In this document: in pieces, positions 8,495 to 15,646 of the stretch
Layout of the letters: each line of letters starts with the position of its first letter
How positions within the stretch are numbered: the first letter of the stretch is position 1
Source of the DNA: UPXZ01 sp035402725
GTDB taxonomy: Bacteria > Bacteroidota > Bacteroidia > Bacteroidales > Paludibacteraceae
Length of the DNA: 28,630 nucleotides
Assembly (NCBI GenBank): GCA_035402725.1
Contig: DAONDU010000006.1
Span: 1 to 28,630 of the forward strand
Direction: 5' to 3'
Notes under the pieces: model-generated
The model's database searches: none
Told to the model about the DNA's origin: nothing
Seen by the model: only the letters and a program-made list of their open reading frames with translations
Translations under genes and position numbers: made by a program

Positions 8495-8614
8495 TTATTT
8501 GCCCGTAAAAATATATAATAAAGCTATTAATAATCCCACAGAACCAGCTATGGCTAAAAATATTTTAATCATGAGGATTATAAATGCTCTGTTATCCATT
8601 CCATTCTCTTTCAT
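8495..8614 (-). CDS. 39-residue single-pass membrane microprotein
   Basis: This short open frame starts at the ATG at 8612-8614 and ends at the TAA at 8495-8497. The product begins MKENGMDNRAF, runs through one hydrophobic stretch of about 25 residues (IILMIKIFLAIAGSVG, then LLIALLYIF) and ends in TGK. A minus-strand TATCTTTG promoter box lies at 8657-8664, about 43 nt upstream, and the DUF4230 gene follows 41 bp downstream. Position, orientation, promoter and a clean membrane helix make it a believable gene, but I know no named family for it. A chance open frame in AT-rich DNA is the alternative. Confidence 0.5.
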   Translation of the reverse strand: MKENGMDNRAFIILMIKIFLAIAGSVGLLIALLYIFTGK

Positions 8615-8656
8615 TTTCGTTCAAATTTAATTGTTATAAAAAATAGCACTTTATAA

Positions 8657-8664
8657 CAAAGATA
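8657..8664 (-). promoter_or_regulatory. Bacteroidota -7 box (TATCTTTG) for the microprotein/DUF4230 unit
   Basis: On the minus strand this is TATCTTTG, identical to the boxes in front of the genes at 382-726 and 983. It would produce a leader of about 40 nt before the ATG at 8614. No exact -33 TTTG is present at the usual spacing. Confidence 0.5.
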
Positions 8665-8885
8665 ATATTATTTTTCTACTAATATTTATTTTGGACAAGG
8701 GTGATTATATTTTTATTTGCAGACTGAATATTGGCAGAATTAATCAATTACAGAATTCGGGTACTCACGGATTAAACCGTTATTAAATGTTTTTATTACA
8801 CCTTTCTATATTTATTGATTAAAGACCCACGATGAAGGTAAAATTATCAATATTGGTCTGAAATTATATTAAATAATCCGAATTT

Positions 8886-8924
8886 AAAAGTTAATACGAA
8901 CTGTTAATCAGCACATTAACTTTT
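8886..8924. repeat. Inverted repeat with three GTTAAT half-sites, possible operator
   Basis: A perfect 10-bp inverted repeat pairs AAAAGTTAAT (8886-8895) with ATTAACTTTT (8915-8924). GTTAAT occurs again in direct orientation inside it at 8903-8908. The three half-sites therefore start at 8890, 8903 and (inverted) 8915. The block ends 22 bp before the -7 box of the transpeptidase gene, where a regulator could act. There is no T-run suited to a terminator for a plus-strand gene, and no gene ends here. Confidence 0.4.
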
Positions 8925-8946
8925 ATTCTTTGTATTTTCGCATAAT

Positions 8947-8954
8947 TATTTTTG
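8947..8954 (+). promoter_or_regulatory. Bacteroidota -7 box (TATTTTTG) for the L,D-transpeptidase gene
   Basis: TATTTTTG fits TAnnTTTG. Its last three bases form a TTG that is in frame with the gene downstream and could be mistaken for a start codon. A box here makes the ATG at 9003 the likelier start, with a leader of about 40 nt. Confidence 0.5.
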
Positions 8955-9002
8955 CAAAAGTTCGTTTATGGACTAATTACTAATTCATTTACTGTTTCTT
9001 TT

Positions 9003-9713
9003 ATGATTTTTGAATTGAAAAAGTTTCTTGTAGTTGTTGCTGTTATTATCACTGCTCTTCCTTGTATTTCAGGCTTAAAAGGTCCTTCACAAAACACAAA
9101 ACCAGATGCTAGTATTATTCCGCTAAGAAAGAACTCATCAGTCGAAATGGTATATGACAGCTTGCATCTCGATCAGAAGGGACTATCCAGAGTTGCTTTC
9201 GATTATGCCATCAGCGGATATAAAGAGTTGAAAAGTAAAGGAATACTCCACAACGATTCGGTACTAACAATTATTGATTTTGATCAGCCAAGTTATAACA
9301 AACGAATGTACATCATTGACATTAAGAACTATAAATTACTTTTCAACACTTTGACTGCTCATGGCCTGAATACCGGTCTGGAGACTGCCAAATACTTCAG
9401 CAATTCACCTGAATCCTTTAAAAGCAGTCTGGGCTTATACATAACCGATCAGACTTATAATGGAAAAAACGGATACTCGCTGAAACTAAAGGGGCTTGAG
9501 AAGATTAACAACAATGCCATGAACAGAGCCATTGTACTTCACGGGGCTCCGTACGTGAGCCAGCGGATGATTAACAGCAGAGGATATATCGGACGCAGTC
9601 ATGGATGCCCTGCAGTACCACAGGAACTCAATATCCCAATTATTGAGAAAATTAAAGGGGGGTCCTGTTTTTTCATTTACAATAATTCATATCATTCCGA
9701 CAATACAATTTAG
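9003..9713 (+). CDS. Murein L,D-transpeptidase catalytic-domain family protein (YkuD_2 type)
   Basis: This 236-residue protein is exported: residues 1-24 form a signal peptide (MIFELKKFLVVVAVIITALP). The catalytic region reads VLHGAPYVS with His180, then GRSHGCPAVP with His200 and the nucleophile Cys202. That is the YkuD-type L,D-transpeptidase signature in the variant known from Bacteroidota and proteobacteria as the murein L,D-transpeptidase catalytic domain family. The likely role is cross-linking or editing of peptidoglycan stem peptides in the periplasm; substrate and exact reaction cannot be read from the sequence. I chose the ATG at 9003 over an in-frame TTG at 8952 because the latter lies inside the promoter box and the signal peptide begins at the ATG. 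A terminator follows at 9731. Confidence 0.87.
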   Translation: MIFELKKFLVVVAVIITALPCISGLKGPSQNTKPDASIIPLRKNSSVEMVYDSLHLDQKGLSRVAFDYAISGYKELKSKGILHNDSVLTIIDFDQPSYNKRMYIIDIKNYKLLFNTLTAHGLNTGLETAKYFSNSPESFKSSLGLYITDQTYNGKNGYSLKLKGLEKINNNAMNRAIVLHGAPYVSQRMINSRGYIGRSHGCPAVPQELNIPIIEKIKGGSCFFIYNNSYHSDNTI

Positions 9714-9730
9714 AAAGAATTAACTCACAC

Positions 9731-9760
9731 AAAAGAGCCGGATAAAATTCGGCTCTTTTT
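9731..9760 (+). terminator. Rho-independent terminator after the L,D-transpeptidase gene
   Basis: AAAAGAGCCG (9731-9740) pairs perfectly with CGGCTCTTTT (9750-9759) around a 9-nt loop and is followed by a T-run, 18 bp past the stop codon. Confidence 0.9.
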
Positions 9761-9805
9761 ATAACTGGTTTATATGTACTCCGGCAATGGCTGAAAAATA
9801 TTTTG

Positions 9806-9813
9806 TATTTTTG
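9806..9813 (+). promoter_or_regulatory. Bacteroidota -7 box (TATTTTTG) for rarA
   Basis: TATTTTTG matches TAnnTTTG and lies 50 nt before the rarA ATG, just after the preceding terminator. No exact -33 TTTG is present. Confidence 0.5.
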
Positions 9814-9863
9814 TAAAACAATAATCGTATTTTCAGTTTTATCATCATTAAAGCATCATATCA

Positions 9864-11129
9864 ATGACTCCACTTGCAGAACGGATGCGTCCGAACACAC
9901 TTGACCAATATATCGGGCAAAAACACCTTGTCGGAGAAAATGCCATTCTGCGGTTGATGATTGACTCCGGACATATATCATCATTCATTCTCTGGGGACC
10001 TCCGGGGGTAGGTAAAACCACGCTTGCCCGGATTATTGCCAATCAGCTTGAAAGGTCTTTTTATACATTGAGCGCGGTAACTTCGGGTGTTAAGGACGTA
10101 CGTGATGTAATTGAAAAAGCTAAATCAAGCCGTTTCTTCTCTCAAGCCAATCCCATCCTGTTTATTGATGAAATACACCGTTTCAGCAAATCGCAACAGG
10201 ATTCTCTGCTTGGTGCAGTGGAAAACGGTACGGTTACTCTCATTGGCGCTACCACCGAAAATCCTTCTTTCGAGGTGATTACTCCTCTACTTTCACGCTG
10301 TCAGGTTTATGTACTTAAGCCACTGGATGATAATGACCTGCTCGAACTGGCAAATAAAGCCATCACAACAGATCCGGAACTTAATAAAAGAAAGTTTATA
10401 ATTGATGAGAAAGAAGCAATGCTGCGCTTTTCGGGAGGTGATGCACGTAAACTGCTGAATATTATCGAATTAATTGCCAATTCGGAGTCGGACATTGAGG
10501 TGCATATTACAAATGAGATTGTAACAAAACGACTGCAGCAAAACCCACAAGCTTACGACAAGGACGGTGAAGTCCACTACGATATCATTTCTGCTTTTAT
10601 TAAATCAATCCGAGGCAGCGATCCGGACGCAGCCATCTACTGGCTGGCGCGAATGGTAGCCGGAGGCGAAGACCCTAAATTTATCGCGCGGCGTCTGGTA
10701 ATTTCGGCTGCCGAAGATATCGGGCTTGCAAATCCCAATGCTTTATTGCTCGCCAATGCCTGTTTTGATGCTTTGCAAAAAATAGGCTGGCCCGAGGGAC
10801 GAATTATACTGGCCCAAACAACCGTTTATCTGGCGTCTTCACCCAAAAGCAATTCAGCATACCTGGCTATCGATAATGCGCTTGAACTTGTAGAAAGAAC
10901 CGGCAACCTGCCCGTTCCCCTTCATTTGCGCAATGCTCCTACAAAACTGATGAAAAATCTGGATTACGGAAAAGGTTACAAATATGCACACGACTTTGAA
11001 AACAATTTTGTGAACCAACAGTTCTTACCCGATAAAATAAAAAATGAACGTATCTGGAAAGTACAGGAAAACCCTGCTGAAAAGAAAATGAATGAATGGC
11101 TTCAGTTTTTGTGGAAAGGCAGATATTAA
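9864..11129 (+). CDS. rarA: Replication-associated recombination protein A (RarA/MgsA), AAA+ ATPase
   Basis: RarA is a clamp-loader-like AAA+ ATPase that acts at stalled replication forks. The N-terminus (PLAERMRPNTLDQYIGQKHL) is the family opening. Walker A is GPPGVGKT at residues 45-52 and Walker B is LFIDEIHRF with Asp102-Glu103. A sensor-type GATTEN motif follows. The C-terminal half holds the conserved RGSDPDAAIYWLARM and GWPEGRIILAQ blocks of the MgsA tetramerisation domain. At 421 residues it is the usual length. The start is supported by the family N-terminus. A secreted-enzyme gene follows after 39 bp on the same strand without a terminator between, so the two are likely co-transcribed although no functional link is evident. 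Confidence 0.95.
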   Translation: MTPLAERMRPNTLDQYIGQKHLVGENAILRLMIDSGHISSFILWGPPGVGKTTLARIIANQLERSFYTLSAVTSGVKDVRDVIEKAKSSRFFSQANPILFIDEIHRFSKSQQDSLLGAVENGTVTLIGATTENPSFEVITPLLSRCQVYVLKPLDDNDLLELANKAITTDPELNKRKFIIDEKEAMLRFSGGDARKLLNIIELIANSESDIEVHITNEIVTKRLQQNPQAYDKDGEVHYDIISAFIKSIRGSDPDAAIYWLARMVAGGEDPKFIARRLVISAAEDIGLANPNALLLANACFDALQKIGWPEGRIILAQTTVYLASSPKSNSAYLAIDNALELVERTGNLPVPLHLRNAPTKLMKNLDYGKGYKYAHDFENNFVNQQFLPDKIKNERIWKVQENPAEKKMNEWLQFLWKGRY

Positions 11130-11168
11130 TCTGGCACAAAGATTGATATTAAGTAAAAAAAAAGAAAT

Positions 11169-12032
11169 ATGAAAAAACTTACTATCCTGCTACTTAGCTT
11201 GCTTTCAGTTAGCGGCTTTGCTCAACAAATAAGCAACAATCCTTCAATAATAAATGTGATGACTTTCAACGTTCGGCTGGATACCGAAGCGGACGGTTTG
11301 AACAACTGGAAATACAGGAAGGAAATTGCTGCCAATACGATAACCTTCTATCAGGCAGATATTGTGGGAACTCAGGAAGTTCTCCACAATCAGCTTACTG
11401 ATCTGGAAAATTTATTGCCGGACTATTCTTCCATCGGAGTCGGACGTGAGGACGGCATGGAAAAGGGTGAATACAGCGCAATATTCTACAACAACAAAAA
11501 GCTGACAGAAACAGGCTCGGGGTACTTCTGGCTGAGCGAAAATCCATTGTCAATCGGGCAAAAAGGCTGGGATGCAGCCTGCGAACGGATTGCTACATGG
11601 GCAAAACTGAAAGATAATCAAACCGGAAAGATATTTTTTGTACTGAATACTCATTTTGACCATATTGGGAAAATTGCCCGCAGAGAAAGTGCCAAACTCA
11701 TACTCAATAAAGTGAAACTCTATTCCAAAAAAATGCCGGTAATTGTCATGGGTGATTTCAATTCAGAACCAGAATCGGAAGTAATCCAAATTTTAACCGA
11801 CACATCAAATCCCTTGTGCCTTACCGATTCGTACCGCGTTTCGCCCATTGTTCAGGGTCCTGAATGGACATTCCACGAATTCGGACGTCTTCCCCTTATT
11901 GAAAGGATGCGAATCGATTATATTTTTGTAAAAAACAATGTGAAAGTTTTGAGCTATAAAGTGATCGATGAAAAAGTGGATAATAAATATATTTCGGATC
12001 ACAATCCGGTTTTAGTACAAGTCCGGTTTTAA
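11169..12032 (+). CDS. Secreted endonuclease/exonuclease/phosphatase-family enzyme
   Basis: The 287-residue product carries a signal peptide (MKKLTILLLSLLSVSGFAQQ), so it acts outside the cytoplasm. The metal-dependent EEP fold is complete: Asn34 in MTFNVR, Glu70 in GTQEV, His162 in NTHFDH, Asp196/Asn198 in MGDFNSEP, Asp250 in MRIDYIFV, and the closing Asp277-His278 in SDHNP. Members cleave phosphodiester or phosphomonoester bonds in nucleic acids, inositol phosphates or phospholipids, so the substrate is open. Bacteroidota carry many secreted proteins of this family, some linked to glycan or phosphate scavenging. It follows rarA by 39 bp and ends at a hairpin shared with the convergent lpxH. 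Confidence 0.87.
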   Translation: MKKLTILLLSLLSVSGFAQQISNNPSIINVMTFNVRLDTEADGLNNWKYRKEIAANTITFYQADIVGTQEVLHNQLTDLENLLPDYSSIGVGREDGMEKGEYSAIFYNNKKLTETGSGYFWLSENPLSIGQKGWDAACERIATWAKLKDNQTGKIFFVLNTHFDHIGKIARRESAKLILNKVKLYSKKMPVIVMGDFNSEPESEVIQILTDTSNPLCLTDSYRVSPIVQGPEWTFHEFGRLPLIERMRIDYIFVKNNVKVLSYKVIDEKVDNKYISDHNPVLVQVRF

Positions 12033-12056
12033 AAAATCAGCAAATAAAACAAAAAG

Positions 12057-12092
12057 AAACAGGCTTAACTCTTCATTGAATTAAGCCTGTTT
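12057..12092. terminator. Bidirectional terminator between the EEP-family gene and lpxH
   Basis: AAACAGGCTTAA (12057-12068) pairs perfectly with TTAAGCCTGTTT (12081-12092) around a 12-nt loop. It lies between two convergent stop codons (12032 and 12105), with A/T-rich flanks on both sides. Confidence 0.85.
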
Positions 12093-12104
12093 ATTTCTAT
12101 AAAA

Positions 12105-12842
12105 TTATTCTGAATAAGTTTCGAGCCATAAATCTTCACCATTAAATACGCCATATGAATAAATACCTATAAAATCTCCCAAAATGATAATCCGGCTTTG
12201 ATTTTCAAGCTGCAAATCGAGTTCAACATGCCGGTGTCCGAATAGCAGATAATCAACTTTGTGCGTTTTAATGTATTTTTTTGCAAACACCACAAGGATT
12301 TCATTTTCCTCGCCCTGATACTTGTTTTCGAGATGCATGATCTTCTCTCTGTTGTTTTTTGACCAGGTATATCCGAAATTCTGACCGATAGCAGGCGGAA
12401 TCATACGGAAAATCTGCTGACAGGTTTTGCTATGAAATACAGTTCTGATAAGCTTAAATCCTTTGTCTTCAAGGAAAAGTCCGTCGCCGTGTGCCAGAAA
12501 AAATTTCTTTCCATTAATTTCAATCGTTTCGTTGCTGCGATGAACAATTAATCCTATTTCCTGCTCGAGATAACCGAAAGTCCAGATATCGTGGTTTCCG
12601 GTAAAATAATGAATCTCAATGCCTCGGTCAGTAAGTTCTGCCATTTTGCCAAGAAACCTAACAAAACCTTTGGGAACGACAGTTTTGTATTCAAACCAGA
12701 AGTCAAACATATCGCCCAGCATGTATATAGCTTCTGCATCATGCTTAATCTTGTCAAGCCAGTTAACCAGTTGCATTTCATGTTTGCGCGGATCTTTTAC
12801 CAACCGTGACCCAAGATGTGCATCAGCAATAAAATAAATCAT
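12105..12842 (-). CDS. lpxH: UDP-2,3-diacylglucosamine diphosphatase
   Basis: LpxH hydrolyses UDP-2,3-diacylglucosamine to lipid X and UMP, the fourth step of lipid A synthesis, at the inner face of the cytoplasmic membrane. The calcineurin-like metal site is fully present: Asp7/His9 (ADAHLGS), Asp44 (LGDMFDFW), Asn83-His84 (GNHDIW), His118 (AHGDG) and the closing GHRH at 202-205. The 245 residues fit the family. It is the last gene of a minus-strand run and ends at the terminator shared with the convergent EEP gene. The gap to the DUF59 gene upstream is 57 bp. Related metallophosphatases (LpxG, YbbF-like) are conceivable, but the FDFWFEY motif is characteristic of LpxH. Confidence 0.9.
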   Translation of the reverse strand: MIYFIADAHLGSRLVKDPRKHEMQLVNWLDKIKHDAEAIYMLGDMFDFWFEYKTVVPKGFVRFLGKMAELTDRGIEIHYFTGNHDIWTFGYLEQEIGLIVHRSNETIEINGKKFFLAHGDGLFLEDKGFKLIRTVFHSKTCQQIFRMIPPAIGQNFGYTWSKNNREKIMHLENKYQGEENEILVVFAKKYIKTHKVDYLLFGHRHVELDLQLENQSRIIILGDFIGIYSYGVFNGEDLWLETYSE

Positions 12843-12899
12843 GAAATAAATTTAATAGTTTTTGATATAAAATAAGTTATGGATGTTTCTGTCTGGATG

Positions 12900-13214
12900 T
12901 TACAAAAAACCAAGTTCAAGTTTTGCCTCTTCGGTCATCATTTCTTTATCCCAGGGCGGATCATATACTATTTTTATTATGGCTTCAGTTACTCCCTCAA
13001 CGCTTTCAACCTTCATCTTCACATCTTCGACTATAAAATCTACAGCCGGACAATTCGGAGCAGTCAGCGTCATGTCAATATCGACTGTGCCGTCGTCATG
13101 AGGTTCAATGCGATAAATAAGACCTAAATCATAAATATTAACAGGGATTTCAGGATCGAAAACTGTTTTCAGCATCCTGACTATCTTTTCTTCTTTTTCT
13201 AAAAATTCATTCAT
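12900..13214 (-). CDS. MIP18/DUF59 family iron-sulfur cluster assembly protein
   Basis: The 104-residue protein is a stand-alone DUF59 domain. It has the family opening DPEIPVNIYDLGLIY, the MTLTAPNCPAVD segment with the conserved cysteine, and the closing DPPWDKEMMTEEAKLELG. Relatives (SufT, PaaD-like, MIP18) help deliver or mature Fe-S clusters, with the cysteine important for function in several of them. No other suf genes are nearby in the window. I use the ATG at 13212-13214; an in-frame TTG at 13233-13235 would add seven poorly matching residues. Confidence 0.88.
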   Translation of the reverse strand: MNEFLEKEEKIVRMLKTVFDPEIPVNIYDLGLIYRIEPHDDGTVDIDMTLTAPNCPAVDFIVEDVKMKVESVEGVTEAIIKIVYDPPWDKEMMTEEAKLELGFL

Positions 13215-13274
13215 ATTCTGATATTTGTTTAACAAACAAATTAATTCCGAAATTGTTGCCTGAACAACAAACTT

Positions 13275-13685
13275 TTAGTTGTTATTTACTTCCGTCAACC
13301 CATCAAGCAGTTCGTAACCTGATGCCAGTCGACCATTTATTGTAACAACTGTAGTGACTTTGGCAGTTACGCACAGCTTATTGTCGGGTATGCGATAAAT
13401 GGCCTGATGAAACACATATTTAACTCCGTCCTTTACCACATAAAGCTTGCAAACAAACTCATCACGCGAACGCAACGGATATTTGTATGCAATGTCCACC
13501 CTTGCCACTACAGCATCGACACCCTGAATATGCAAATCAGAGAAACTCACATTGTGTTTTAATAAAAACTCATGCCGTGTATGTTCGAGATAATTCTGAT
13601 AGACTGCATTGTTTACAATACCCTGCAGATCACATTCATAATCCCTTACCTTGAATTCAAGTTCATATCTGTACTTATCAATCAT
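13275..13685 (-). CDS. Acyl-CoA thioesterase, 4HBT/YbgC-like hot-dog fold
   Basis: The 136-residue protein has the hot-dog thioesterase signature YECDLQGIVNNAVYQNYLEH near its start. Asp19 is the presumed catalytic acid of the DxxGIVxxxxY pattern, and the ARVDIAYKYPLRSRDEF strand pair follows. Members hydrolyse acyl-CoA thioesters in the cytoplasm; YbgC- and FadM-like enzymes are the nearest types, and the natural substrate is unknown. It starts 14 bp after the O-methyltransferase stop on the same strand, so the two are probably in one transcript. Confidence 0.87.
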   Translation of the reverse strand: MIDKYRYELEFKVRDYECDLQGIVNNAVYQNYLEHTRHEFLLKHNVSFSDLHIQGVDAVVARVDIAYKYPLRSRDEFVCKLYVVKDGVKYVFHQAIYRIPDNKLCVTAKVTTVVTINGRLASGYELLDGLTEVNNN

Positions 13686-13699
13686 TTTCGTTGTTGTTT

Positions 13700-14326
13700 T
13701 TATAATTTTCGGATTATTGTAAGTCCATCTCGAAGTGGTAATATCACCTTTTCCACTCTTTTATCAGTGGCAATCAGTTGGTTAAATTGCATAATGCCTT
13801 TCGTTTGATGATCGTTTTGAGGGACTTTCTCAACCACTTTGCCGGACCAGAGCGTATTATCGGCAATAATAAATCCTCCCGGTCGTATTATTGGTAATAC
13901 AGCATTGTAATAAGCTGAATATTCCCTCTTGTCAGCATCAATAAAAACCAAATCGTAAATTTTTCCCAGAGTTGGTATCACTTTCAAAGCATCACCAATA
14001 TGCAGGTTGATTATATTTTTATAAGGAGTATTTTCAAAATTACTCAATATAAACTCCTCCAGCTCATCATCACTCTCAATGGTGTCAAGTATTCCTGTTT
14101 CTTCTAAAGCTTCGGCAATGCAAAGCGCCGAATAACCGGTAAAAGTACCAAGTTCCAGCACATTAACAGGATGTATCATTTTACAAAGCATATTCAACAC
14201 TCTTCCCTGCAGATGTCCTGAGCACATTCTTGGGTTTAGTATTCGTGTCCAGGTATTCCGGTTTAATTCTGTCAGATAACCGGGTTCAGGATCAATATTT
14301 TGGAGTATGTAATCCTCTATTGTCAT
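13700..14326 (-). CDS. SAM-dependent O-methyltransferase, COMT/CCoAOMT-like
   Basis: The 208-residue protein is a class I methyltransferase of the family-3 O-methyltransferase group. The SAM-binding loop is ELGTFTGYS at 58-66. The divalent-metal site is suggested by FIDADK (Asp130, Asp132) and by ADNTLWSG (Asp156-Asn157), both characteristic of catechol/caffeoyl-CoA-type enzymes. The methyl acceptor is unknown. Its ATG overlaps the stop of the M16 peptidase gene by one base (TGATG on the minus strand), which usually means translational coupling, and the thioesterase gene follows 14 bp on. Confidence 0.9.
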   Translation of the reverse strand: MTIEDYILQNIDPEPGYLTELNRNTWTRILNPRMCSGHLQGRVLNMLCKMIHPVNVLELGTFTGYSALCIAEALEETGILDTIESDDELEEFILSNFENTPYKNIINLHIGDALKVIPTLGKIYDLVFIDADKREYSAYYNAVLPIIRPGGFIIADNTLWSGKVVEKVPQNDHQTKGIMQFNQLIATDKRVEKVILPLRDGLTIIRKL

Positions 14327-15549
14327 CAGTTATATTTCAATATTGTGAGTTTGTCAGGATTGAAAATTTCGCAGGCTACCCGCTGTAGCTGTTCCGGGGT
14401 AATAGCATTAATCTTTGTCCTAACTTCCTCCAGTTCATCGAAGCGTCCAAAACGCAGATAGCTTTTACCCAGTGATAAAGCCAGATTTTCTTTATTTTCC
14501 GAAGAAATTGCCATCTGTCCCATCAGTTGCAATTTATATCTTTTCAGTTTCTGAACAGTAATTGTATTATTACATAAACCGGCAAGTTCATTTCTGATTA
14601 ATTTTTCACATTTTGCGGCATTTTCAGGATCGCAACCAAAATACACTGCCCACCATCCAGTATCAGTAAAAGCCTGATATTCTGCTTCTACATTATATAC
14701 AAGCCCATGCTTTTCGCGTAGTGATAAATTCAGTAAACTGTTCATTCCAGGCCCTCCCAGAATATTATTCAGTAGATACAAAACAAGCCTGTCTGGGTGG
14801 TATATATCATATGCCCGTGAACCAATCATACAATGCACCTGATGGGTATTTTTCTTTAACACAACTGTTTCGGCTGGTTGTATATCCGGAATTTGTCGGA
14901 GTTGTACATTATTTTCATTTGATGTTGAAATAAAATACTTCTGACACCAGCGGATAATTTTATCAAAATCAACTGAACCCAACGAAAAGAAGACCATCTC
15001 ATCGGGTGTATAATGAGTGTTATAAAATTTTATTGCTCTGGCTGTATCAAATCCGGTTATAGTTTCCCCTTTACCAAGTACATTATGAGCCATAGGATTT
15101 GAAAAGAACAGCATTTCTTCAAAATCATCGAAAATCAGCTCTGAGGGACTGTCATTATACGACTGAATTTCATCCTGTATTATTTCTATTTCCTTTTCAA
15201 TTTCGTATTGTGGAAATAGCGAATTCTGTACGATATCGGCTATCAATTCGATAGCCCTTTCGGAATATTCATTTAAGTATCCGGCATAGACTACAGTTTC
15301 TTCTTTTGAGGTATAGGCATTTAATTCGCCTCCCACATCCTCTAAGCGGTTAATTATCTGACGGGAATTACGTTTTTTTGTCCCTTTAAAAAGCATATGT
15401 TCTATAAAGTGAGCCATTCCGTAATCACAGTCATTTTCATCCCGTGAACCCACATTAATTATCACTCCGCAATAGGATACAGATGAATTATTGGGTAGAT
15501 GCACAAGCCGTAGCCCATTCGACAAAGTATGTGTTTTATAACTGCTCAA
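14326..15549 (-). CDS. M16 family (insulinase/MPP-like) zinc metallopeptidase
   Basis: The inverted zinc motif HFIEH (His47, Glu50, His51, in GMAHFIEHMLFKGT) and a downstream Glu127 in IIQDEIQSY, 76 residues after His51 as in mitochondrial processing peptidase beta, show a complete active site. The 407 residues match single-chain members of 400-450 residues. The second half is the inactive M16 domain with GGPGMNSLLNLSLREKHGLVY. There is no signal peptide, so it is probably cytoplasmic. The reading frame has no ATG near its beginning: codon 1 is TTG at 15547-15549, with an in-frame TGA three codons upstream. Methionine 46 abuts the HxxEH motif and is too late. The downstream methyltransferase gene overlaps its stop codon. 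Confidence 0.88.
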   Translation of the reverse strand: MSSYKTHTLSNGLRLVHLPNNSSVSYCGVIINVGSRDENDCDYGMAHFIEHMLFKGTKKRNSRQIINRLEDVGGELNAYTSKEETVVYAGYLNEYSERAIELIADIVQNSLFPQYEIEKEIEIIQDEIQSYNDSPSELIFDDFEEMLFFSNPMAHNVLGKGETITGFDTARAIKFYNTHYTPDEMVFFSLGSVDFDKIIRWCQKYFISTSNENNVQLRQIPDIQPAETVVLKKNTHQVHCMIGSRAYDIYHPDRLVLYLLNNILGGPGMNSLLNLSLREKHGLVYNVEAEYQAFTDTGWWAVYFGCDPENAAKCEKLIRNELAGLCNNTITVQKLKRYKLQLMGQMAISSENKENLALSLGKSYLRFGRFDELEEVRTKINAITPEQLQRVACEIFNPDKLTILKYN

Positions 15550-15569
15550 TTTACTTCATTTTAAGTTTG

Positions 15570-15598
15570 CAAAGTTAACCATTTTTTACTAAATCAAA
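15570..15598 (-). promoter_or_regulatory. Promoter of the M16-to-lpxH run, -33 box within a terminator T-run
   Basis: On the minus strand TAACTTTG (15570-15577) fits TAnnTTTG. A TTTG (15595-15598) lies 17 nt upstream as a possible -33 element and overlaps the T-run of the terminator of the preceding TPR gene. The spacing is a little short of the usual roughly 20 nt. The predicted leader before the TTG start at 15549 is only about 15 nt. Confidence 0.5.
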
Positions 15599-15624
15599 AA
15601 AGCTGCTTATACAGCAGCTTTTTT
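15596..15624 (-). terminator. Rho-independent terminator after the TPR gene
   Basis: AAAAAAGCTGCT (15596-15607) pairs perfectly with AGCAGCTTTTTT (15613-15624) around a 5-nt loop, 23 bp past the stop of the TPR gene at 15647. Confidence 0.9.
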
Positions 15625-15646
15625 GAAGGTAGTATTTTAATCGTTT

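Larger units (their letters stand above)
8665..9002. other. Divergent intergenic region
   Basis: This AT-rich spacer separates the minus-strand microprotein/DUF4230 unit from the plus-strand transpeptidase gene. It holds a repeat of GTTAAT half-sites (8886-8924) and the -7 box at 8947-8954, described separately. There is also a weak 4-bp dyad ACGG/CCGT at 8767-8780. I see no RNA gene or credible open frame in it. Confidence 0.6.
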
